This document shows, piece by piece, positions 9,363 through 17,105 of a stretch of DNA of 64,000 nt. This stretch comes from an uncultured Bacteroidales bacterium (GTDB lineage: Bacteria > Bacteroidota > Bacteroidia > Bacteroidales > UBA932): positions 30,430 to 94,429 of the forward strand of contig UQYV01000006.1 of assembly GCA_900545245.1 (NCBI GenBank), in the 5' to 3' direction. A program made the translations under genes and the position numbers. Position 1 is the stretch's first letter, and each line of letters begins with the position of its first letter. The notes under the pieces were generated by a model. The model did no database searches. It was not told the origin of the DNA and worked only from the letters and a program-made list of their open reading frames with translations.

Positions 9363-9647
9363 CGTCCGGCCATTTTTTTACAAAATTATTAAAAAAGAAA
9401 GAAAAATATATTTTAACGAATGATGATAAATGTTTGTTGATATTGTTTATAACTTCGTCAACACTTTGTCTTATAATGTTTTGTAGTGTTAAAAACTGTT
9501 GAAAAGCCTTTCGTAATTAATGTGATAAAAAAATCGGCAGATACTTGCTTTTACGGAAAAGGCCGCGGAATATAGAAATTTACGTGATTTCAAAAAATAG
9601 TTACGATTAGATTTTAACAGACTTTTCAACGGGTTATCAACTGAAAA
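9363..9647. other. Divergent ruvB-mfd intergenic region with DnaA-box-like 9-mers
   Basis: This AT-rich 285-base spacer separates the two divergent repair genes. It contains ATATCAACA (9435-9443, complement), TTTTCAACA (9497-9505, complement), TTTTCAACG (9623-9631) and TTATCAACT (9634-9642), all close to the DnaA-box consensus TTATCCACA. They may bind DnaA for regulation or be chance in AT-rich DNA; no initiation gene is adjacent. Confidence 0.3.
9382..9389 (-). promoter_or_regulatory. Promoter -7 box TAATTTTG for ruvB
   Basis: It is an exact TAnnTTTG match on the minus strand, 20 bases upstream of the ruvB start codon. No convincing -33 box is seen. The leader would be short. Confidence 0.45.
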
Positions 9648-12600
9648 ATGGAGAAATTGTTAATAAGTCAAAAATCCGTCTCCGAGCTTTCGGATAAAAT
9701 AGAAAAATCGGAGGAGACGTACTGTTCCGGGCTGTTCCTTTCTGCCCGATGGTTCGTAGTCTCGCAGGTTAACAGACAGGGAATCAATTTTATAGTCCTT
9801 CCCGACAGGGATTCGGCCGAGTACTGCTCTTCAGACCTTTATAACCTCGTCGAAGGGGATAGGGTGTTCTTTCTGCCGGATTCGGGCAAGAAGATAGAGA
9901 AGAGTAACTACAAGTCTTCGCTCGGAGTCCAAAGGACGTCGTCCATCGGAAAGATTATGGAATATGACGGGGCTGAACAACTGTTTTTCGTCACCTATCC
10001 TGAGGCTCTTGAAGAGTCGGTTCCAGAGCTGGTAGGGAACGGAGCCTCTGTACTTAGAATACGCGAGGGGGACAGCTATGACCGCGACATGCTTATCGAC
10101 AAGCTCTTCTCGATGGGGTTCACGCGTGTGGATTTTGTCAGCGAGCCCGGGCAATATGCCGTCAGGGGAGCTCTTGTCGACATATTCTCATATTCATGGA
10201 ACAATCCCTACCGAATTTCGTTTTTCGGTGACGAAGTGGACGGAATAAGCGTGTTCGACTGCAATTCCCAACTTTCCAAGGAAAAGCTTTCCGGGGTTGA
10301 AATTTTTGCCGACCTCTCTGCTGACGGAGACGCGGAAGGGAAGACCGTTTCTGTGACGGAACTTCTTCCGGAAAGCACGCTCGTGTGGCTGGACTCTTCG
10401 GACATGTATAAGGAAAAGGAATTCTATGGAGGGCTGAAAAAGTTTCGCAGAGTATTCCTTGAAGTGCCGATTTCCGCCTCTGGAGTGTCTCCGGTGAGGT
10501 TTAATATTGCCCCACAGCCGGTGTTCAACAAAAACTTCGAGCTTCTGACCGAAGATTTGCGCGATAAGATAGGACGGGGCTACAGGGTCTGCATCTGCGG
10601 TGAGAAGAAGTCACAGCTTGAACGCCTTGAAAGCATACTTATTCAGAATGAGGGCTATCTTCCTGAATTCGTGCCTTCACGCACAGTTCACAGCGGGTTC
10701 ATCGACAACGAAGACAAGGTCTGCATCTACTCGGACCACGAGATTTTCGACCGCTTCCACAGAGTCAGTCTTCGTCGCACAGTGGAGAAGAGTGAGCAGC
10801 TGACAATCAATGACCTGACATCTTTTGCGATAGGGGACTACATCGTTCACATAGACTACGGTGTGGGAATATTCGGCGGACTCGTGAGGATGAAGGACGA
10901 CAAGGGGCGTATGCACGAAGTCGTTAAACTTATATATAAGGACAACGACGTTGTGTTTGTTTCCGTCCATGCCATGCATAAGATTTCGCGCTACCGCTCG
11001 AAGGACAGCGAGCCTCCGAAAATTTACAAGCTCGGTTCAAAGACATGGCAGACGCTCAAGTCCAACGCCAAAAAGAAGGTCAAAGACATAGCCAAGGACC
11101 TCATAAAACTGTATGCTAAAAGACGGGCGTCAAAGGGATTTGCCTTCTCACCGGACACTTTCCTCCAGACCGAACTCGAATCTTCGTTCATGTACGAGGA
11201 CACTCCTGATCAGGAAAAAGCAGTTCAAGCAGTGAAAAGAGATATGGAGGACAGCTGCCCTATGGACAGGCTTGTCTGCGGTGACGTCGGGTTCGGAAAG
11301 ACTGAGGTTGCAATCCGTGCGGCGTTCAAAGCTGCCACTGACGGCAAGCAGGTGGCGGTGCTCGTGCCAACTACCATACTCGCGCTTCAGCACTACAGGA
11401 CTTTCACTTCACGACTTAAGGAATTTCCGTGCAACATAGAATTTGTAAGCAGACTGCGTACAGCAAAGGAAATCAGCGACATACGTCAGAGGCTCAAGAG
11501 TGGTTCCATAGACATACTCATAGGAACCCACAAGATTCTCGGCTCAACTTTCGAATTTAGGGACTTGGGGCTTCTCATCATCGACGAGGAACAGAAGTTC
11601 GGAGTGGGTGCGAAGGAGAAACTGCGTCAGATGAAAGAATCAGTGGACACTCTCACTCTCACTGCGACACCGATTCCGCGAACCCTCCAGTTTTCACTTC
11701 TCGGAGCGAGGGATCTGTCAATCATATCCACGCCTCCGCCGAACAGGATTCCTGTGCAGACTGAAATAATGCTCTTTGACGGCGATGAAATCCGTAAGAT
11801 TATAAATTACGAGATTAACCGTGGAGGGCAGGTTTTCTTCCTTCACAACAAGGTGGAGGAACTCCAGTCTATCTACGACATCCTGCACAGACTCGTTCCT
11901 GACATAAAAATCTGCATCGCGCACGGTCAGATGGAGGCAAAGACTCTGGAGGACAGAATTCTCGACTTCATGGCAGGCGACTATGATATGTTGCTGTGTA
12001 CAACCATCATAGAGAACGGCCTTGACATTCCTAACGCGAACACTATCATCATCAACCAGGCGCAGAACATCGGTCTGAGCGATTTGCACCAGCTCCGCGG
12101 ACGTGTCGGTCGTTCTAACCGCCGTTCATTCTGCTATCTGATTGTGCCTCCTCTCGTTTCAATCACAGAGGATGCACGCCGCCGCCTCAAGGCCATAGAG
12201 TCGTTCTCCGACCTCGGCAGCGGGTTCAATATTGCGATGCAGGATCTCGATATCCGTGGGGCCGGAAATCTTCTCGGAGCGGAACAGAGCGGTTTCATCA
12301 CCGATATGGGCTTTGAAACTTATCAGAAAATCCTGTCTGAGGCCATGGAAGAGCTCGGAGTGGAGACCGGACTCACCTCGCGCAACGTTAATGAATCGTA
12401 TATTTCCGACTGTACCATTGAGACGGACCAGGTGGCGCTCATTCCGGACTCGTACATAAGCATGACGGCGGAGAAGATAAGGATTTACAAGGAACTCGAT
12501 TCGATGGCTTCGGACGAGGGTATAGACAAGATGAAGTCGCAACTTGTCGATCGCTTCGGACCGCTGCCTCCTGAACTTGACAGCCTTATGGAGATTGTCC

Positions 12601-12851
12601 GCATCAGGCATCTTGGCGAGAAACTCGGGTTTGACAAGATAATAATAAAGAACGGGCTTCTGATAGCCTTCTTCATATCGAATCCTCTCTCTCAGTACTA
12701 TAAGTCCAAGACCTTCCAAAACATACTCTATCGTCTTAATGAAAACCAGAGGCTGTTCGACATGAAACAGAACGACAACAGGCTCAGGATAGTCTCCCGC
12801 AACGTTCCTGACCTCTTCGAGGCTTACGCACGACTTTCGCTCTTGAAGTAG
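9648..12851 (+). CDS. mfd: Transcription-repair coupling factor Mfd
   Basis: 1067 residues, slightly shorter than the usual 1100-1150. The UvrB-like N-terminal domains are followed by the RNA-polymerase-interacting module ('GDYIVHIDYGVGIFGG', about 395-410). The RecG-like translocase follows with Walker A G-D-V-G-F-G-K-T (about 545-552), D-E-E-Q (about 645) and 'TATPIPRTLQFSLLGARDLS'. Helicase motifs V-VI lie at 'IENGLDIPNANTIIINQA' and 'QLRGRVGRSNRRSFCYL'. The C-terminal autoinhibitory domain is present. Mfd removes RNA polymerase stalled at DNA lesions and recruits UvrA. The gene is divergent from ruvB and monocistronic-looking, since coaX has its own promoter. Confidence 0.98.
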   Translation: MEKLLISQKSVSELSDKIEKSEETYCSGLFLSARWFVVSQVNRQGINFIVLPDRDSAEYCSSDLYNLVEGDRVFFLPDSGKKIEKSNYKSSLGVQRTSSIGKIMEYDGAEQLFFVTYPEALEESVPELVGNGASVLRIREGDSYDRDMLIDKLFSMGFTRVDFVSEPGQYAVRGALVDIFSYSWNNPYRISFFGDEVDGISVFDCNSQLSKEKLSGVEIFADLSADGDAEGKTVSVTELLPESTLVWLDSSDMYKEKEFYGGLKKFRRVFLEVPISASGVSPVRFNIAPQPVFNKNFELLTEDLRDKIGRGYRVCICGEKKSQLERLESILIQNEGYLPEFVPSRTVHSGFIDNEDKVCIYSDHEIFDRFHRVSLRRTVEKSEQLTINDLTSFAIGDYIVHIDYGVGIFGGLVRMKDDKGRMHEVVKLIYKDNDVVFVSVHAMHKISRYRSKDSEPPKIYKLGSKTWQTLKSNAKKKVKDIAKDLIKLYAKRRASKGFAFSPDTFLQTELESSFMYEDTPDQEKAVQAVKRDMEDSCPMDRLVCGDVGFGKTEVAIRAAFKAATDGKQVAVLVPTTILALQHYRTFTSRLKEFPCNIEFVSRLRTAKEISDIRQRLKSGSIDILIGTHKILGSTFEFRDLGLLIIDEEQKFGVGAKEKLRQMKESVDTLTLTATPIPRTLQFSLLGARDLSIISTPPPNRIPVQTEIMLFDGDEIRKIINYEINRGGQVFFLHNKVEELQSIYDILHRLVPDIKICIAHGQMEAKTLEDRILDFMAGDYDMLLCTTIIENGLDIPNANTIIINQAQNIGLSDLHQLRGRVGRSNRRSFCYLIVPPLVSITEDARRRLKAIESFSDLGSGFNIAMQDLDIRGAGNLLGAEQSGFITDMGFETYQKILSEAMEELGVETGLTSRNVNESYISDCTIETDQVALIPDSYISMTAEKIRIYKELDSMASDEGIDKMKSQLVDRFGPLPPELDSLMEIVRIRHLGEKLGFDKIIIKNGLLIAFFISNPLSQYYKSKTFQNILYRLNENQRLFDMKQNDNRLRIVSRNVPDLFEAYARLSLLK

Positions 12852-12852
12852 T

Positions 12853-12884
12853 TTTGGATAGATTAACGAATTTTACTAAATTTA
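12853..12884 (+). promoter_or_regulatory. Promoter of the coaX envelope operon
   Basis: TTTG (12853-12856), a 20-base spacer and TAAATTTA (12877-12884) match the Bacteroidales -33/-7 pattern with one deviation at the last -7 base. It begins right after the mfd stop and lies 55 bases before the coaX start. Confidence 0.6.
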
Positions 12885-12910
12885 CGGCCCAAAAATGACG
12901 GAGGGAATAC

Positions 12911-12931
12911 TTCTCACGTCGTTCGAAATGA
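12911..12931. repeat. Half copy of the REP-like element
   Basis: TTCTCACGTCGTTCGAAATG and the next base match 20 of 21 positions of the complement of the arm at 8241-8265. It lies immediately before the coaX start codon, in the presumed 5' leader of the operon. Confidence 0.55.
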
Positions 12932-12938
12932 AATTGAC

Positions 12939-13655
12939 ATGAACTTGCTGATTGATGTCGGCTACACTGCACTCAAAGCGGCCTGGGCTGACGGGATAAC
13001 TTTGGGAAAGACTTTCCGCTACCAAGGAGAGCGGACTGCTGACTTTATACTCGGACTTGTGGAGAAGAACAGGCCCGATGTCATGGTGCTCAGTTCTGTC
13101 CGGGAGTTCTCCCAGACGGCGATATCGAAGTTCGGCAAGTGCTGCGGAAAACTCATACTAATAGATTCGGAGCACAGTTTCATATTGGAAGACAACGCAC
13201 TTCCCGCATACCTTACTCCCGACCGTGCCGCGTCTGTCATTGCCGCACAGTATCTTTTCAAGGGGAAGGGTTGCACCATTTTCGATTTCGGTACCATACT
13301 CACCATCGATTTTATGGACGCCGAAGGACATTACAGCGGAGGAAACATATCCCTTGGCTGCCGCACGAGATTCAAGTCAGTGAACCGCTACTCGAAGTCG
13401 CTTCCGCTTCAATACACGCCTGAAAATATAGAGGAAACCGGGAATTCCCTGACGTCTTCGATAGACTCCGGAATCATCTTGGGTATAATGTTTGAAATTG
13501 AGGGATATTTTGCGCGTCACCCTGAAAATATAGTGATTTTCACGGGGGGAGATGCGATTTATTTTGCAAAAAGGATGAAAAACTCCATCTTTGTAGTTTG
13601 CAATCTCGTGTTGATGGGGTTGGCATTAATTGCTGTGAGATATGGTGAAAAATAG
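12939..13655 (+). CDS. coaX: Type III pantothenate kinase-like protein (CoaX), atypical motifs
   Basis: 238 residues, normal for CoaX, which phosphorylates pantothenate in the first step of coenzyme A synthesis. The ASKHA fold is seen in D-V-G-Y-T-A-L-K (6-13), D-F-G-T-I-L-T-I-D (from about 116) and G-G-N-I-S-L-G-C-R. Three family signatures deviate: the phosphate-loop Asn of D-x-G-N-T is Tyr, the I-S-P-G turn is I-S-L-G, and the pantothenate-binding G-x-D-R is T-P-D-R. The catalytic Asp residues remain. Activity is therefore uncertain. The next gene begins inside its last codons (ATGGTGAAAAATAG, 14-base overlap), which points to tight coupling. Confidence 0.85.
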   Translation: MNLLIDVGYTALKAAWADGITLGKTFRYQGERTADFILGLVEKNRPDVMVLSSVREFSQTAISKFGKCCGKLILIDSEHSFILEDNALPAYLTPDRAASVIAAQYLFKGKGCTIFDFGTILTIDFMDAEGHYSGGNISLGCRTRFKSVNRYSKSLPLQYTPENIEETGNSLTSSIDSGIILGIMFEIEGYFARHPENIVIFTGGDAIYFAKRMKNSIFVVCNLVLMGLALIAVRYGEK

Positions 13656-14979
13656 TTTCATAAAGTTACTTATGGCTGCGGCGCTGTTGCTCCCGGCTGT
13701 CTGCGCACATGCACAGACCTCGACAACGGGAACCTACGGCTCGTTCTCACCATATTCCATTTATGGCGTGGGAGAGATTTCAAAAGGTGGGACAGCACAT
13801 TCGAGGAGTATGGGAGGCGTCGGCATCGCTTCGAGGAACAGGAGGTTCATAAACGTCTCCAACCCTGCTGCCGTGGCTGTTCGCGACACCCTCGCGTTTA
13901 TGGCTGACTTCGGACTCTACGAGGACAATAAGATCTACGCCCAGGGAAGCAAAAGGGGAGCGGAAAACACGTTCAACGTCAACAATATAGTGATGTCTTT
14001 CCCAATATGGCGCTCGTCGGCCTTCCTTGTCGGCCTATCGCCTTTCAGTGACATCGGCTATAGTTTTTCTTCAAAAGAACAGTCTGATGAACTGCTCGGA
14101 CATGTGGGAAACATCACCTACGACTCCTACGGAAACGGAAGCCTCTACCAACTTTATGCCTCTGCCGGAGCGACTTTCTGGAAAAGGCTTTCGGTCGGTG
14201 CTGAGTTTATCTATTATTTCGGAAAACTTGACAGGAATTCCAATGAAACTTTTGAGAATTCGACATACAGATCAATAACTTACGGAACCAATCTGAACCT
14301 CCATGGGTTTACGGGAAAGTTTGGATTGCAGTATGACCAAAAGCTTTCACCGACTATGTCGATGACAATCGGCGCCACCTACCGGCTCGGAACGAAACTC
14401 AGGGGATATGAAAACCATTTCGCGTATGCAAGCCAGTCGAGCGTTGTGGACACATTGAAATCAATGACCTACACTGACACACTCTCGCACTCATCAAACG
14501 CACCTCGTATAGCTGATGAACTTGGAGTCGGAATTTCCCTCAGGGGTAGCGACAGATGGTCGGTCGAGTTCAACTATCTCCGTTCCGACTGGCGAAACTC
14601 CAATTTCGAGTCAAGAAAGGGCTTTGCTGCAACGGGAAAGGCCAATTTTACATCTTCTGTATCACAGTCTTTCAGAGCGGGCTTCGAACTGGTTCCGAAC
14701 AGGAACGACATAAGGTACTACATGAAACGCTGTGCGTATAGGGGAGGAATCTACTACGATCAGGACTATTTCCTGATGAACGGCAACCGCGTGGACTCGT
14801 ACGGAATCACTCTCGGAATCACTTTTCCGGTGTTCAGATGGTACAACGGAATATCGCTCGGAGTGGACATGGGCCGGCGAGGCTCCTCCAAGGGGATGAT
14901 GATAAGCGAGACATACTTCAAGTTCGTCGTCGGTTTCAACATACATGATATATGGTTCCAAAAGCCGAAGTATAATTAG
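13642..14979 (+). CDS. FadL/OmpP1-like outer-membrane beta-barrel protein
   Basis: 445 residues with a clear Sec signal peptide (cleavage after AVCAHA). The N-terminal motif 'SRSMGGVGIASRNRR' then 'VSNPAAVA' resembles the FadL/OmpP1 N-terminus (M-G-G-A/V followed by N-P-A). The rest alternates polar and aromatic residues as in a beta barrel and ends with an aromatic strand (FNIHDIWF). A protein of this kind sits between coaX and a TPR gene in many Bacteroidales. Transport of a hydrophobic compound is a family-based guess; no substrate is known. It overlaps coaX by 14 bases and is 38 bases before the TPR gene. Confidence 0.75.
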   Translation: MVKNSFIKLLMAAALLLPAVCAHAQTSTTGTYGSFSPYSIYGVGEISKGGTAHSRSMGGVGIASRNRRFINVSNPAAVAVRDTLAFMADFGLYEDNKIYAQGSKRGAENTFNVNNIVMSFPIWRSSAFLVGLSPFSDIGYSFSSKEQSDELLGHVGNITYDSYGNGSLYQLYASAGATFWKRLSVGAEFIYYFGKLDRNSNETFENSTYRSITYGTNLNLHGFTGKFGLQYDQKLSPTMSMTIGATYRLGTKLRGYENHFAYASQSSVVDTLKSMTYTDTLSHSSNAPRIADELGVGISLRGSDRWSVEFNYLRSDWRNSNFESRKGFAATGKANFTSSVSQSFRAGFELVPNRNDIRYYMKRCAYRGGIYYDQDYFLMNGNRVDSYGITLGITFPVFRWYNGISLGVDMGRRGSSKGMMISETYFKFVVGFNIHDIWFQKPKYN

Positions 14980-15017
14980 TGGAAGCGTGTTAAAAACGAA
15001 AATTAAAGATTATTGAT

Positions 15018-16343
15018 ATGAAAAGGATTATCACTCTGTTTCTTACAGTGTTGGTTGCGGGGGTAGGAACAACCCTGCTCGCACAGGGTAAGTATGGTGC
15101 GGACAGCGCCAACTGCATCAAGTATCTGTCTTACTATCAGGAGTATTACAAGCAGAAGAACTACAATGACGCAACTCCTAACTGGCGCAAGGCATATAAG
15201 GCATGTCCTCCGACGGCCAACCAGAACATGCTCATCAACGGAACAGCCATCGTACGTCGTCTGATTTCGCAGAATGCGAAGAATGCAATCTACAAGGAAA
15301 AGCTCGTGGATACTCTCCTCACTATTCATGACCAGAGGGCTGAGTATTATCCGAAATATGCTGTCACAGCTCTAAACAATAAGGGTCTCGACCTCATCAA
15401 TTATGTTAAGGGTGACGACCAGAAGCTCTATGACGGACTTTCCGACATCATTAAGAAAAACGGCGTGAACACGAAGCCGAGCATCTACCTTTTCAATCTC
15501 AATGCAGCCGTTGAACTCTACAAATCAGGCGTTCTTAATGAGGAACAGGTGATTGATGTGTATGAGAAGGCGATGGAGAACCTTGAGAACACTCCATGCA
15601 AGAATGATAAGGAAAAAGAGGATGTCGCAAAGGTGACCGAGGATATTGAGAACATCTTTATCCAGAGCAAAGTGGCATCATGCGAGAACCTCGTTGCTCT
15701 CTTCACCCCGCGCTTCGAGGCCGCTCCTGACGACATCCAGCTCGTCAAGAACATCGTGAATATGCTCAGCAAGACTGAGGAGGGCACGGACACCGATCTG
15801 TTCCTTAATGCAGTGAACGCGATGAATCGTCTTGAGCCTTCATATCAGTCGGCGTACTATCTGTTCAAACTTTACTCTTCAAGGGGTAATGTGGACGAGG
15901 CAATCAAGTATATGGATGAGGCAATCGCCTATCCTGAGTCGGATGACAAGGTTGACGCTTCCTACAATTATGAACTTGCCACCTACTCTTACAAGAACGG
16001 TCACTCCGCAAAGGCATACGCTTGCGCACAGAAGGCTGCTGAACTCGACCCTGAGTTTGCCGGAAAGGCATATATGTTGATAGGAACCATCTGGGGCTCG
16101 CAGGTTTGCCGTGGAAATGAAATAGAGTCACGCGCTCCTTATTGGGTTGCTGTGGATTATATGATTAAGGCAAAGAACGCCGACGAGACTCTTGCGGCTG
16201 AGGCGAACAGCATGATTGCACAGTACAGCAAGTACTATCCGCAAAAGGCTGAGGCATTTATGTATGACCTTCTCGACGGTCAGCCATACACCGTCAGCTG
16301 CGGTGGAATGAGGGCTACCACTACCGTGAGGACGCAGAACTAA
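15018..16343 (+). CDS. Periplasmic/outer-membrane TPR-repeat protein
   Basis: 441 residues with a signal peptide (cleavage after TTLLA or nearby). The body is alpha-helical with repeated TPR-like helices, for example 'YYKQKNYNDATPNWRKAYKACP' split over residues about 35-57 and 'GNVDEAIKYMDEAIAYP' and 'SAKAYACAQKAAELDPEFAGKAY' near 290-355. It is the third gene of the coaX-lptC-ppiD cluster, so a scaffold role in envelope assembly is plausible but not shown. It is not BamD-like in length or arrangement. Upstream gap 38 bases, downstream gap 34 bases to lptC. Confidence 0.8.
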   Translation: MKRIITLFLTVLVAGVGTTLLAQGKYGADSANCIKYLSYYQEYYKQKNYNDATPNWRKAYKACPPTANQNMLINGTAIVRRLISQNAKNAIYKEKLVDTLLTIHDQRAEYYPKYAVTALNNKGLDLINYVKGDDQKLYDGLSDIIKKNGVNTKPSIYLFNLNAAVELYKSGVLNEEQVIDVYEKAMENLENTPCKNDKEKEDVAKVTEDIENIFIQSKVASCENLVALFTPRFEAAPDDIQLVKNIVNMLSKTEEGTDTDLFLNAVNAMNRLEPSYQSAYYLFKLYSSRGNVDEAIKYMDEAIAYPESDDKVDASYNYELATYSYKNGHSAKAYACAQKAAELDPEFAGKAYMLIGTIWGSQVCRGNEIESRAPYWVAVDYMIKAKNADETLAAEANSMIAQYSKYYPQKAEAFMYDLLDGQPYTVSCGGMRATTTVRTQN

Positions 16344-16377
16344 TGTTTTCTTGACATTGAAAGGAATAGGAAATATA

Positions 16378-16983
16378 ATGATTAAGCTGGCAACCGCTTC
16401 GGCGGTTGCTTTCGTCGTTTATTCCTGCAAGGGCAAGTTGGCGGAAGAAGACGCGATGGATATAACTCTCATGCCGGTACAGACTGCCGACAGCATCACC
16501 TCGGTCCAGACGCAGAACGGGCAGATTCAGATGCGGATGGAAGCTCCGCTCATGGAGCGCTATGAGACTGACAGCCTGTCCACACAGTTGTTTCCTGAAG
16601 GCTTTGCCGTGTACGGCTATATTGACGGAGGGCTGCTTGAGACTTCAATCACTGCTGACAACGCTCGGCATCTGAAGTATTCCGACGGTCGCGAGTCTTG
16701 GGCCGCGTTCGGGAATGTCGTGGTGAAGAACCTCATAAAGAGGGAAGTCATGGAGACGGACACGCTTTATTGGGACCAGAAGGAGGAGAAAATCTGGACT
16801 GATTGTTATGTGAAGATGTATTCTCCCGACGGGTTCATGCAGGGTTATGGGATGGAGTCCGACCAGAGAGCGAGAAATTCAATCATTTTCCGTCCTTTCA
16901 ACAGCTACGGAATCGTGACGCAGGACAGTACCGCAGTCAATGTGGATTCGGTGAACTTTATAGGTCCGATTCAGCGAAAATAA
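16378..16983 (+). CDS. lptC: LPS export ABC transporter periplasmic protein LptC
   Basis: The ATG at 16378 gives a 201-residue protein with a lipoprotein-like signal (lipobox VVYSC, Cys17), preceded by AGGAAT. A TTG 27 bases upstream would lengthen the N-terminus and is less likely. The mature part matches the Bacteroidota LptC/OstA-like jelly roll: 'QIQMRMEAPLMERYE', 'TSITADNARHLKYSD', 'AFGNVVVKNL', 'METDTLYWDQKEEKIWTD'. LptC couples the LptB2FG ATPase in the inner membrane to periplasmic LptA for LPS transport. Its place between the TPR gene and the PpiD-like gene follows the common Bacteroidales order, although a CBS/hemolysin-type gene often seen here is missing. Confidence 0.88.
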   Translation: MIKLATASAVAFVVYSCKGKLAEEDAMDITLMPVQTADSITSVQTQNGQIQMRMEAPLMERYETDSLSTQLFPEGFAVYGYIDGGLLETSITADNARHLKYSDGRESWAAFGNVVVKNLIKREVMETDTLYWDQKEEKIWTDCYVKMYSPDGFMQGYGMESDQRARNSIIFRPFNSYGIVTQDSTAVNVDSVNFIGPIQRK

Positions 16984-17105
16984 GGTCATTTCTTTCATTT
17001 CAGCAAAAATTCGTGGTGTAATTGAGGGAAAATTACTAACTTCGCACCCCATTGGGTTTTATGCCCTCTGACCATTTTACGATAATAACTAAAAAAGCAA
17101 TAATT

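Noticed and set aside
13544..13550. G6 run inside coaX
   Set aside because: It is short, in frame and encodes an ordinary Gly-Gly pair; six G is not long enough to argue for slippage.
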